Shown: positions 43,839 through 51,275 of the stretch, piece by piece
How positions within the stretch are numbered: position 1 is the first letter of the stretch
Layout: the number at the start of each line of letters is the position of its first letter
From: Enterobacter sp. BIGb0383
GTDB lineage: Bacteria; Pseudomonadota; Gammaproteobacteria; Enterobacterales; Enterobacteriaceae
Reading direction: 5' to 3'
Assembly (NCBI RefSeq): GCF_003751845.1
Contig: NZ_RJKQ01000002.1
Span: 434,001 to 498,000, forward strand
DNA: 64,000 bases
Made by a program: the position numbers and the translations under genes
The notes under the pieces: generated by a model
Told to the model about the DNA's origin: nothing
Database searches by the model: none
The model's input: the letters and a program-made list of their open reading frames with translations, nothing else

Positions 43839-45293
43839 TTACCAGAAGCCGACCACTTTCATCCACGCCCCGCCCAGCAGCAGCCAGATAAGGATTGAGG
43901 CAATCGATACGATAAAGCTGACGCCCCACCATTGACCGGTGGTGTTATAACCCGAGCCAAACAGCGCCGGACCGGGACCGCCGGAGTACTGGGTCAGCCC
44001 CATCGACAGGTTGGAGGTATAACCCAGTACCAGCGCGGCAAAGAGCGGCGGCGCACCGACCGAGATCGCCACCGCCAGGAAAGCCAGATACATAGCGGAA
44101 ATATGGGCCATCGCAGAGGCGAAGAAATAGCGGGTATAGAAATAGACCAGCACCAGCAGCAGGAATACCGTCAGCCAGTCAAAGTGCCCGACGTAGCCGA
44201 CGATTTTTTCTGAGATCCAGCTAATCATGCCGTACTTATTGAGCGCATTCGCCATCATCACCAGCACCGCAAACCAGAACATGGTGTCCCAGGCGGTTTT
44301 CTCTTCGGCGATGTTTTTCCACGACATAATATTGCTGACCAGCAGGATCGCCAGGCCAATAAAGGCCGAAAGCGTTGCCGGGATAGAGAAGAAGATATCG
44401 CCGACGGTCCACAGCAGGATCAGCAGCACAAAGTCGAGGGCGAGGATTTTCTCCGCCAGCGACATTGGCCCCATTTTTCTCAGCTCCTGGCGGGCAATGC
44501 CGGGGATTTCCGGGGTCTTTTTCAGTTCAGGCGGGTAGAAGAAATAGAGCACCAGCGGCAGCAGGATCAGGGAGGCGATGCCCGGCACGATGGCACCGAT
44601 AAACCAGGTGGTCCAGCTAATCTCGACGCCCTGGCTTCTTGCCAGTTCGGCCACCAACGGGTTGCCCGCCATCGCGGTCAGGAACATGGTACAGACGATA
44701 GCGTCAATCTGCGAAACGCAGAGCATCAGGAATGCCCCGGCCTTTCTCGCCGTTGGCCCCGGCTCAGACTGGTAGGCGGTCGCGATAGACTGGGTAATCG
44801 GGTACATAATGCCGCCGCCACGCGCCGAGGCGGACGGGATCCCCGGGCCGAGCACCAGATCGGAAAGCGCCAGCCCGTAGGCCACGCCCAGCATGCTGGA
44901 GCCGCATTTTGAAATAAACCACAGTGCCACGCGCTTGCCGAGGCCGGTTTTGATGACCGCGCGGGAAATAAACATGGCGATACCGATAAGCCAGATGGTG
45001 CCGTTGGCAAAGCCGGAGAGCGCTGCCACCTGATCCCCTTTCGCACTCAGCGGCGTCACCCCGGTCAGCGCGGAGACGATCAGTGCGATCATGGTCACCG
45101 CCCCCATCGGCAGCACCTTGAGGATAATCGCGAAGATGGTGGCGGCAAAGATGGCAAACATATGCCAGGCATTGGCCGCCAGTCCCGCTGGCGGCGGTAT
45201 AAACCAGATTATGGCGCCAAACAGCACCGTCAATACGCCTTTCCAGAGCGGAAAGGCCAGTTTTACGTCCACTGTGTTTTTAAGCTCAGTCAT
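43839..45293 (-). CDS. DASS-family dicarboxylate/tricarboxylate transporter
   Basis: This 484-aa inner-membrane protein is a divalent anion:sodium symporter (DASS) family member related to CitT, TtdT and SdcS-type carriers. Many hydrophobic helices are visible, with family stretches WFIPPPAGLAANAWHMFAIF, LSGFANGTIWLIGIAMFISRAVIKTGLG, GLALSDLVLGPGIPSASARGGGIMYPI and GYTSNLSMGLTQYSGGPGPALFG near the C-terminus. It probably exchanges or co-transports C4-dicarboxylates, tartrate or citrate; no metabolic neighbour fixes the substrate. The gap between it and the YncE-like gene is 147 nt on the same strand. Confidence 0.88.
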   Translation of the reverse strand: MTELKNTVDVKLAFPLWKGVLTVLFGAIIWFIPPPAGLAANAWHMFAIFAATIFAIILKVLPMGAVTMIALIVSALTGVTPLSAKGDQVAALSGFANGTIWLIGIAMFISRAVIKTGLGKRVALWFISKCGSSMLGVAYGLALSDLVLGPGIPSASARGGGIMYPITQSIATAYQSEPGPTARKAGAFLMLCVSQIDAIVCTMFLTAMAGNPLVAELARSQGVEISWTTWFIGAIVPGIASLILLPLVLYFFYPPELKKTPEIPGIARQELRKMGPMSLAEKILALDFVLLILLWTVGDIFFSIPATLSAFIGLAILLVSNIMSWKNIAEEKTAWDTMFWFAVLVMMANALNKYGMISWISEKIVGYVGHFDWLTVFLLLVLVYFYTRYFFASAMAHISAMYLAFLAVAISVGAPPLFAALVLGYTSNLSMGLTQYSGGPGPALFGSGYNTTGQWWGVSFIVSIASILIWLLLGGAWMKVVGFW

Positions 45294-45492
45294 AGTTTCA
45301 CACCCTTAATAGTTACCCCTATTGTGTAGGGGGTGATTCAGGGCGTATTGATATGCATCAAGCTTGATGGCCTGGGCGAAAAACGGGCATTTTGTTGTAG
45401 GCAGGCGCACGGACTCGCCAGAGGGTGCTGGTGTGTTTATGCAGCCACCTGTAAACTCGATCATCGCCCGATATCTTTAACCCGGTGACCAG

Positions 45493-45636
45493 ATGCATAA
45501 AACAGAAATAGCGCTTATGGTTCTCGTCCTCGCCGTGCTGACGGGCGGCCTGTGGTTCGTCCTTAGCGGTAAGGTTCTGGTCGTCATTAGCTGGCTGGAG
45601 ACGCTGCTCTATCCGACGATTGTGACGCCGGTTTAA
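45493..45636 (+). CDS. 47-aa predicted membrane peptide
   Basis: ATG 45493 opens a 47-codon frame whose product begins MHKTEIALMVLVLAVLTGGL. Two short hydrophobic stretches (about residues 7-24 and 28-43) suggest a small membrane protein. GGTGA lies 4 nt upstream of the start, a fair ribosome site. It lies between the DASS transporter gene and the last gene of the secretion operon. A longer frame on the opposite strand has no ribosome site and no recognisable features. I do not know the family. Confidence 0.4.
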   Translation: MHKTEIALMVLVLAVLTGGLWFVLSGKVLVVISWLETLLYPTIVTPV

Positions 45637-45662
45637 CAGGCTATCGCCAGCCAGCCCGGTCA

Positions 45663-46130
45663 TCAGGCTTCCGTCACCTTTGCCTCACCGACTTTCGACG
45701 ACGAGAAAGACTTCATCAGCTCACCAATATCCACCATATTGAGGACGACCGCCTCTTTCAGCAGCACGATGATATCGGTGGGGTTAGTAAAGAATTTATT
45801 CAGCTCGGCAAAACTCAGCTTGGCCCGCTGCCCGTCGGGCCGGGTATAAATGACCAGCCCGTCGCTGAGCACGCGACGCGTCCACTTCTCAAGGCTTTTA
45901 CCGTCGATGGCGCTGGAAAATCCAGACACAATGGCCATCACGTCCATTTCCCCCTTCTCACCGCTGTTAAGCAGTCCCGAAAGCTCGTTGGCGTCACTTT
46001 GCGCCAGCAGCGGTGCAAGGAATTCCTTTTGTAAGTCGGCAATAAACGTCAGGCGACGCCAGGGATCGAGCTGCACCAGGGTGAAAGCGTGGGTGCCAAT
46101 AACAACATCTTTAGTTTCATTTTCCATCAT
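45663..46130 (-). CDS. 155-aa protein resembling phage tail assembly chaperones, end of type I secretion operon
   Basis: This acidic 155-aa protein has no signal peptide or membrane helix. The N-terminal pattern (a short beta-strand pair, then LVQLDPWRRLTFIADLQKEF and a Leu-rich helix) and the C-terminal FFTNPTDIIVLLKEAVVLNM with VDIGELMKSF recall tail assembly chaperones of Mu- and lambda-like phages. This is fold-level resemblance by eye, not a proven relation. It is the last gene of the secretion operon, 70 nt after the fusion-protein gene, with AGGA 5 nt before its start. No other phage gene is present. A role as cytoplasmic chaperone for the long helical secreted substrate is an inference from position. 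Confidence 0.55.
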   Translation of the reverse strand: MMENETKDVVIGTHAFTLVQLDPWRRLTFIADLQKEFLAPLLAQSDANELSGLLNSGEKGEMDVMAIVSGFSSAIDGKSLEKWTRRVLSDGLVIYTRPDGQRAKLSFAELNKFFTNPTDIIVLLKEAVVLNMVDIGELMKSFSSSKVGEAKVTEA

Positions 46131-46200
46131 CGTTTTCCTTGCATGTGCCGCCCGCGCAACGGAGCGTCGCGTGAGCGTTTACGGGTTATGGAAGTCAGCG

Positions 46201-47508
46201 TTAGCGCTCGGTTAACGCCTCGTTCACCTTATTAAAAGGCTTGATCAGATAGCGGGCGATGGTTTTACGTCCGGTGACAATGTCCACGGAGGCCACCATG
46301 CCCGGTGAAATAAACAGTTTCCGATCCTGTTTATTGAGTAAGTAATCCTTCGCGGTACGAATATAGGCCCGGTAGTAGACGACATCCGGCTTCTGCTCAT
46401 CTTTGATGGTATCCGGGGAGATGGTGATCACCTCGCCAGGCAGGTCGCCATAAATGGAGTAGTCATAGGCGGTAATTTTGACCCGCGCCTTCTGCCCCGG
46501 ATGGATAAAGGCAATATCACGGGGGAGGATCTGCGCCTCGATCAGCAGCGTATCGTCCAGCGGAACAATGCGCATAATGGCCCCGTTCGGTGGGAGCGTA
46601 CCGCCGATGGTATTGATTTCGATATCTTTAATAATCCCACGCACCGGAGAGCGCAGGGTCGATTTAGACACCAGATCCTGTCGGCCACGCAGGCCGTGAG
46701 TCATACCGGAGATCTCCGCCGAGACTTTTGACAGCTCCTCGCGTGATTTAACGTGATAATTCGCCTGCAGCTCGGACACTTTCATATTCAGATCGACCAG
46801 CTGACGCCGCAGACGGATCACCTCGACGGTACTTGAAGCGCCTTCTTTAGCCAGACGCGTGTTAATCGCCAGCTCGTTTTTAATGAGCTTCCGGGCATCC
46901 GCAATGTTCTGCATCGCCTCCTCGAACTGCGTTTTTCGCGAGGTGTAGAGGCGCGTTTCAGCCTCAACCAGCACAGGAAAACCGCTTAGCGTCTCGGGAA
47001 ACGCCAGCGGCGTACCGTTGCCTTCGGCGCTCAGCCTGACCTGCTGGGCCAGCAGCGCACGGTACTTCGCCTCATACTCTTCGAAGGTTGACTCCGTACG
47101 CACCACGTCAAGCTGGGCGAGGATTTCACCGGCTTCGACAATCTGTCCCTCTTTGACATAAATACGCTCCAGCACCCCGCCGTCCAGGGACTGGATCACC
47201 TGCTCTTTTGAGCCGGGGATCACCTTGCCGTTGCCTTTTGAAACTTCATCAATGCTGAAGAAACTGCACCACACCGCAAACAGGGCTAAAAAAGCGATGA
47301 TGATGAAAATGACTCGCCGTGCGCCGCTCAGGCTGACCTCGTTCACTCCGGAGAAGGCCACCGCATCGTCAATACCGGCACCATCGGCTGCGAGACCCTG
47401 CTTTCTGTTGGCAATAAATACCGTCTGAATAAATTCTGTAACGGCAGCAACCCGGCCTTTTACGCGGGCCCAAAAACTCTGACTTGCCATGCGCTTTTCA
47501 CCTTCCAT
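46201..47508 (-). CDS. Type I secretion membrane fusion protein (HlyD/LapC/BapD-like)
   Basis: This 435-aa periplasmic adaptor links the inner-membrane ATPase to the outer-membrane channel. It has a cytoplasmic N-terminus, one membrane helix (about residues 66-84, RRVIFIIIAFLALFAVWCSF), the lipoyl/barrel-sandwich segment GNGKVIPGSKEQVIQSLDGGVLERIYVKEGQIVEAGEILAQLD split around a long coiled-coil hairpin, and the HlyD C-terminal region VPLDDTLLIEAQILPRDIAFIHPGQKARVKITAYDYSIYGDLPG. Its ATG overlaps the TAA of the ABC gene (TAATG), so the two are translationally coupled. Confidence 0.92.
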   Translation of the reverse strand: MEGEKRMASQSFWARVKGRVAAVTEFIQTVFIANRKQGLAADGAGIDDAVAFSGVNEVSLSGARRVIFIIIAFLALFAVWCSFFSIDEVSKGNGKVIPGSKEQVIQSLDGGVLERIYVKEGQIVEAGEILAQLDVVRTESTFEEYEAKYRALLAQQVRLSAEGNGTPLAFPETLSGFPVLVEAETRLYTSRKTQFEEAMQNIADARKLIKNELAINTRLAKEGASSTVEVIRLRRQLVDLNMKVSELQANYHVKSREELSKVSAEISGMTHGLRGRQDLVSKSTLRSPVRGIIKDIEINTIGGTLPPNGAIMRIVPLDDTLLIEAQILPRDIAFIHPGQKARVKITAYDYSIYGDLPGEVITISPDTIKDEQKPDVVYYRAYIRTAKDYLLNKQDRKLFISPGMVASVDIVTGRKTIARYLIKPFNKVNEALTER

Positions 47509-49667
47509 TAGAGTGAACCGATAACCTGCTGCTTCGCGGCATCCAGAGCGATACGCCCCTGAGAAATCACCACCACGCGTTCAACCAGCTCAAGGACTTT
47601 CTTGCGGTGCGTCGCGATCACCACCGTTTTACCCGCCAGCCAGGGCTGCATACGACTGACAAACTCTGCCTCGGTTTCGTCATCCAGCGACGCGGTGGGT
47701 TCATCCAGCAGGACAATATCCGGATTGCGCAAAATCAACCGGCTCAGCAGCAGGGACTGAATCTGACCGCCGGACAGCCCGGTTCCACCCTCCTGCACCC
47801 GATAGTCCAGCCCGTTCGGAAGCTGGTGAATAAAGCCCAGCGCCCCGCTTTTTTCCAGCGCGGCCCGCAGTTCCTGGTCGTTAGCCAGCGGCATACCGAG
47901 GGTAAGATTTTCGCGGACCGAACCGTAGAACAGGCGCGAACGCTGGGACAGGTAGCCAATATCGCGCCGCAGATCGGCGGGATCGATATTTTCAGGCTTG
48001 ATACCGTCCAGGGTCATGACGCCTTCTTCACAGATCATCAGACCCGCCAGCGCGTTCAACAGAGAGGACTTGCCGCCGCCGTTGCGCCCCAGCAGCGCAA
48101 TGCGCTCGCCGGGACGGATCTCCAGGGTGTTGACGTGCAGGGCCGCATGCGAGCTGCTGATATGATGGCGAAAACGCGTATCCTTCAGAAGATAGTGACC
48201 GTACAGAGCGGGCTTATGCACCCGCTGGCTCCCCTGGGGATTATCTACCGGCAGGTCCATCAGGCTGTCCAGCCCGGCGATGGCGACTTTGGTTTGCTGC
48301 CAGCGGGTGAGGATCCCGGCCAGCTGCGAAATCGGCGCCATCATCCGCGAACTTAATATCGAGGAGGCCACCAGCGCCCCGGTAGAAAGCTCGCCGCTCA
48401 TCGCCAGCGGCGTGCCGACCAGCACCACGCAGACGAAGACGGCATTCTGGATAAGATAGGACCAGGAGGTGAGCTGGTGAGTCAAATGCTTGAGTTCCAG
48501 GCTGCTTTGCGCAGTGGTGGTGGTGTAATGCAGCCACTGCTGCTGGAAACGGTACTCGGCCTGCAGGCTTTTAATATCATCCAGCCCCTGCACGCTCTCC
48601 ACCAGCATTGCGCTGCGTAGATTGGACTCCCGCATGGCGGCACGCGCCAGCAGCGCCAGTTTATCCTGACACAGGAACCCCGGCAGGACCATCAGCAGCA
48701 TCCCGGCCAGCGGCACCAGAAAGACAATCCCGCCCAGCATCCAGATAATAAACAGGAACAGGAAGAAGAACGGCAGATCGGCGATTGCCACCACCGTCGA
48801 GGAGGTGATCATCTCCCGCACCTGCTCCAGATCCCGCAGCTGGGAAATAAAGGTGCCCGTCGACTGGGGCCGATGGCCGTTGCGGATCCGCAGCGCGTGG
48901 CCAAATACCCGATCGGAAATACGCAGATCCGCCCGCTTACCGAGAATATCGGTGATGCTGTAGCGCATCATGCGCAGCATCAGATCGAAAACAAACGCCA
49001 GCGCCACGCCGGCAAACAGCACCCACATGGTCGGGTACGACTGGGCCGGAATGATACGGTCGTAGGTTTGCATCGAATAGGTGATACCTGCCAGCCCAAG
49101 CACGTTGACAAACAGGGAGCCGAGGATCACGTAAAAATAGGGGCGGATATCGCTGAACACAATCTGCCAGATCCAGTGCTTTTCCGCCGGTTTGATATAG
49201 TCATCGACGCGAGGATCGGCCGCGTTTTTCACCGGACGCAACAGCACCACGCGACGGCCATTTTCCAGCAGCTCTTCGCGGGTAAAGGTGGTCAGCAGCC
49301 CCTGCTCTTCAGCGAAGGCAAGAATATAGAGCTCGCCCGCCTCAATATTTTTCAGCACCGCCACGCGCCCGTCGTGCATTTCAATCACCACAGGCAGCAG
49401 CCAGCTGCTAAAGCGGAAGGTGACCAACGACGCGGTTTTCATGGCCAGCCCGGCTTGTTTCGCCATCATCCGAATCGGATCATCGCCGGTCTGATGCTGG
49501 TGCCACTGCGCGGCGATCGTCATTGTCTGTCGGGAAACATCCAGCCGGTAATGGTGCGCCACGTCCGCAATAGCCTCCTGCCAGCTCAGCAGGTCCGGAC
49601 GCTGCTCACTTTCCACGTCCACAGGCGGCATCGCGACCTGCTGCTCATCTGAAATATCCATCATCAT
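47508..49667 (-). CDS. Type I secretion ABC transporter (LapB/BapC-like) with degenerate peptidase domain
   Basis: This 719-aa exporter powers substrate secretion. An N-terminal C39-like domain (about residues 25-130) lacks the catalytic Cys motif, as in LapB and HlyB, so it should bind rather than cleave substrate. A six-helix membrane domain follows (FYVILGSLFVNVLGLAGITY and onwards). The nucleotide domain has Walker A LLGRNGGGKSSLL, the signature GLSGGQIQSLLLSR and Walker B IVLLDEPTASLD. I start it at ATG 49667, with AAGGA 7 nt upstream, just after the outer-membrane gene stop; an earlier ATG lies inside that gene. Confidence 0.92.
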   Translation of the reverse strand: MMMDISDEQQVAMPPVDVESEQRPDLLSWQEAIADVAHHYRLDVSRQTMTIAAQWHQHQTGDDPIRMMAKQAGLAMKTASLVTFRFSSWLLPVVIEMHDGRVAVLKNIEAGELYILAFAEEQGLLTTFTREELLENGRRVVLLRPVKNAADPRVDDYIKPAEKHWIWQIVFSDIRPYFYVILGSLFVNVLGLAGITYSMQTYDRIIPAQSYPTMWVLFAGVALAFVFDLMLRMMRYSITDILGKRADLRISDRVFGHALRIRNGHRPQSTGTFISQLRDLEQVREMITSSTVVAIADLPFFFLFLFIIWMLGGIVFLVPLAGMLLMVLPGFLCQDKLALLARAAMRESNLRSAMLVESVQGLDDIKSLQAEYRFQQQWLHYTTTTAQSSLELKHLTHQLTSWSYLIQNAVFVCVVLVGTPLAMSGELSTGALVASSILSSRMMAPISQLAGILTRWQQTKVAIAGLDSLMDLPVDNPQGSQRVHKPALYGHYLLKDTRFRHHISSSHAALHVNTLEIRPGERIALLGRNGGGKSSLLNALAGLMICEEGVMTLDGIKPENIDPADLRRDIGYLSQRSRLFYGSVRENLTLGMPLANDQELRAALEKSGALGFIHQLPNGLDYRVQEGGTGLSGGQIQSLLLSRLILRNPDIVLLDEPTASLDDETEAEFVSRMQPWLAGKTVVIATHRKKVLELVERVVVISQGRIALDAAKQQVIGSL

Positions 49668-49677
49668 CTTTGTATCC

Positions 49678-51168
49678 TTACTGCCGACCGGCAATAAAAT
49701 AATCCGCCAGCTGTCCCGAGTAATATAAGCATTCAACGGAAAGCAGAGTCATGGTGTATGACTGATTGACGATATCCATCCGCGTCTGATGAATTTCCGC
49801 CTCGGCCGTCAATAGGTCGGAAAACGAGCGATTACCCAGCTCGATATACTGCATCTTGTAGAGATCGCGGGTTTGCAACGCCTCGCCCTCGCGGGTCTTT
49901 TTGGCAACCAGGCTTTCCTGCATGCTGGCAATCTGGCTGGTCGCTTCGTTCAGCTTTTGCACGGCATCGGTTTTTTCCCGATCGAGGTTATACTGCGCGG
50001 CCTGCAATACCTGCTCCGACTGGCGGGTCCTCGAGACCTGAGAACCCCCTTCATACAGCGGGACGCTGACGTTGATAAAGACGCCCCAGCGGCCTTTTTT
50101 GCTGCTTCGATTCGTCGAGGTACTGTCATCATCAAGCTGATATTCGTAGCTGGGATCCAGCGAAAGCGTCGGGTAATAGTCCGCTTTTGCCGCCGCGACC
50201 CTGTCCCGCGCCATATCGATCTGCGCGTGGGCCATGGCGATAGTGGGCGAAGTGATATTCCCGGTGGGCGTATTGCGACAGATCCCCTCCATTCCGTCAG
50301 GGAACTGCATGCTTAGCCGGGATGAGACGGCGCTGTTGGTGATGCTGTCCAGCGCCGCCGACCAGCGATTGGCCTGGGCCTGATAGTCATGCTGTGCGGC
50401 AACGGATGAGGCTAAGCGCACCTTCGACTGGGAATAATCAGACTGGGCGCTGGCCCCGAGGCTTGCACGCTTACGGGCAATCTCATTAATGGTAGAAAAA
50501 CCCGTCACCTGCGTGGCCGCAATTTCGGCCAGGCGCTGATAGCGCACGGCCTGCAGATAATCGCTCACCGTTTCATATGCAATATCGCTGACGCTCTTAT
50601 CCCGGCTGCTCGCCTGATGGCGTGCCGTGGTGTTCGCCAGCCCGACCTTGCTTTCCGTCTTGCCAAAATCGTACAGCAGCTGACTGGCGCTCAGCACCAG
50701 CGCGCTGGAGCCTTCATCGCGCCCGCTATACTGGTTCTCTTCAAAACCGGATTTCACCCCGGCGCTCAGCGAAGGCAGCCAGCCCGCCTCCGCTTCATTA
50801 ATCGCTTCCTGACTTTGCGCCAGCTCCTGCTCCGCGCGTTTAATCAGCGGATGCCACTTCACCGCCAGCGCTACGGCATCCCACAGACTTGTGCTGCTGG
50901 CATCCTGACGGCGGGCGGGTGCCACCACGGTGATGGTCGACTCCGCGACCGGCTGCGGCGCTGCAGGCGCCGCAACAAATACCGGCGTGGGCTTTTCCTG
51001 CTGCGGTACGACTTCAGCCGTCTCAATATGTTGCACAGCCGCAGACTCCCCACCGTCGTTAAAGGTCACCGGCCAGAGCTTATCTTCGGCGCTGTATCCG
51101 TAAGTCGCGCAGGCGAAAACCGCGAAAAAGAGGCAAATTTTCGCGTCGGGAAAATAATAAATTCTCAT
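49678..51168 (-). CDS. TolC-family outer-membrane protein of the type I secretion system (LapE/BapB-like)
   Basis: This 496-aa protein has a signal sequence (MRIYYFPDAKICLFFAVFAC, cleavage near YSA) and a TolC-type body made of repeated OEP segments: LWDAVALAVKWHPLIKRAEQELAQSQEAINEAEAGWLPSLSAG, YETVSDYLQAVRYQRL, PSYEYQLDDD and YIELGNRSFSDLLTAEAEIHQTRMDIVNQ are all visible in order. It forms the outer-membrane channel. I chose ATG 51168, since the frame upstream of it is not signal-like. Placement between substrate and ATPase genes matches the Salmonella bapABCD order. Confidence 0.9.
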   Translation of the reverse strand: MRIYYFPDAKICLFFAVFACATYGYSAEDKLWPVTFNDGGESAAVQHIETAEVVPQQEKPTPVFVAAPAAPQPVAESTITVVAPARRQDASSTSLWDAVALAVKWHPLIKRAEQELAQSQEAINEAEAGWLPSLSAGVKSGFEENQYSGRDEGSSALVLSASQLLYDFGKTESKVGLANTTARHQASSRDKSVSDIAYETVSDYLQAVRYQRLAEIAATQVTGFSTINEIARKRASLGASAQSDYSQSKVRLASSVAAQHDYQAQANRWSAALDSITNSAVSSRLSMQFPDGMEGICRNTPTGNITSPTIAMAHAQIDMARDRVAAAKADYYPTLSLDPSYEYQLDDDSTSTNRSSKKGRWGVFINVSVPLYEGGSQVSRTRQSEQVLQAAQYNLDREKTDAVQKLNEATSQIASMQESLVAKKTREGEALQTRDLYKMQYIELGNRSFSDLLTAEAEIHQTRMDIVNQSYTMTLLSVECLYYSGQLADYFIAGRQ

Positions 51169-51239
51169 GGTTAAACGACGTCCTTTCGCTACCAGACCAG
51201 GCGGTCCGGATGAGAACAGAATGACTACCGGGTGATAAA

Positions 51240-51263
51240 TGCGCTCCGGGTTACCGGAGCGCA
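51240..51263 (-). terminator. Hairpin between the secreted-substrate gene and the transporter genes
   Basis: TGCGCTCCGG-GTTA-CCGGAGCGCA is a perfect 10-bp stem 13 nt after the substrate stop. On the coding strand it is followed by TTTATC, not a full U-run. It probably lets some transcription through to the transporter genes while keeping substrate mRNA more abundant. Confidence 0.65.
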
Positions 51264-51275
51264 AAGGGTCAATAA

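Noticed and set aside
45358-45663. 101-codon minus-strand frame between DASS transporter and secretion operon
   Set aside because: No ribosome site, no domain, and its upstream end abuts the last secretion-operon gene; the hydrophobic plus-strand frame at 45493 is better supported.
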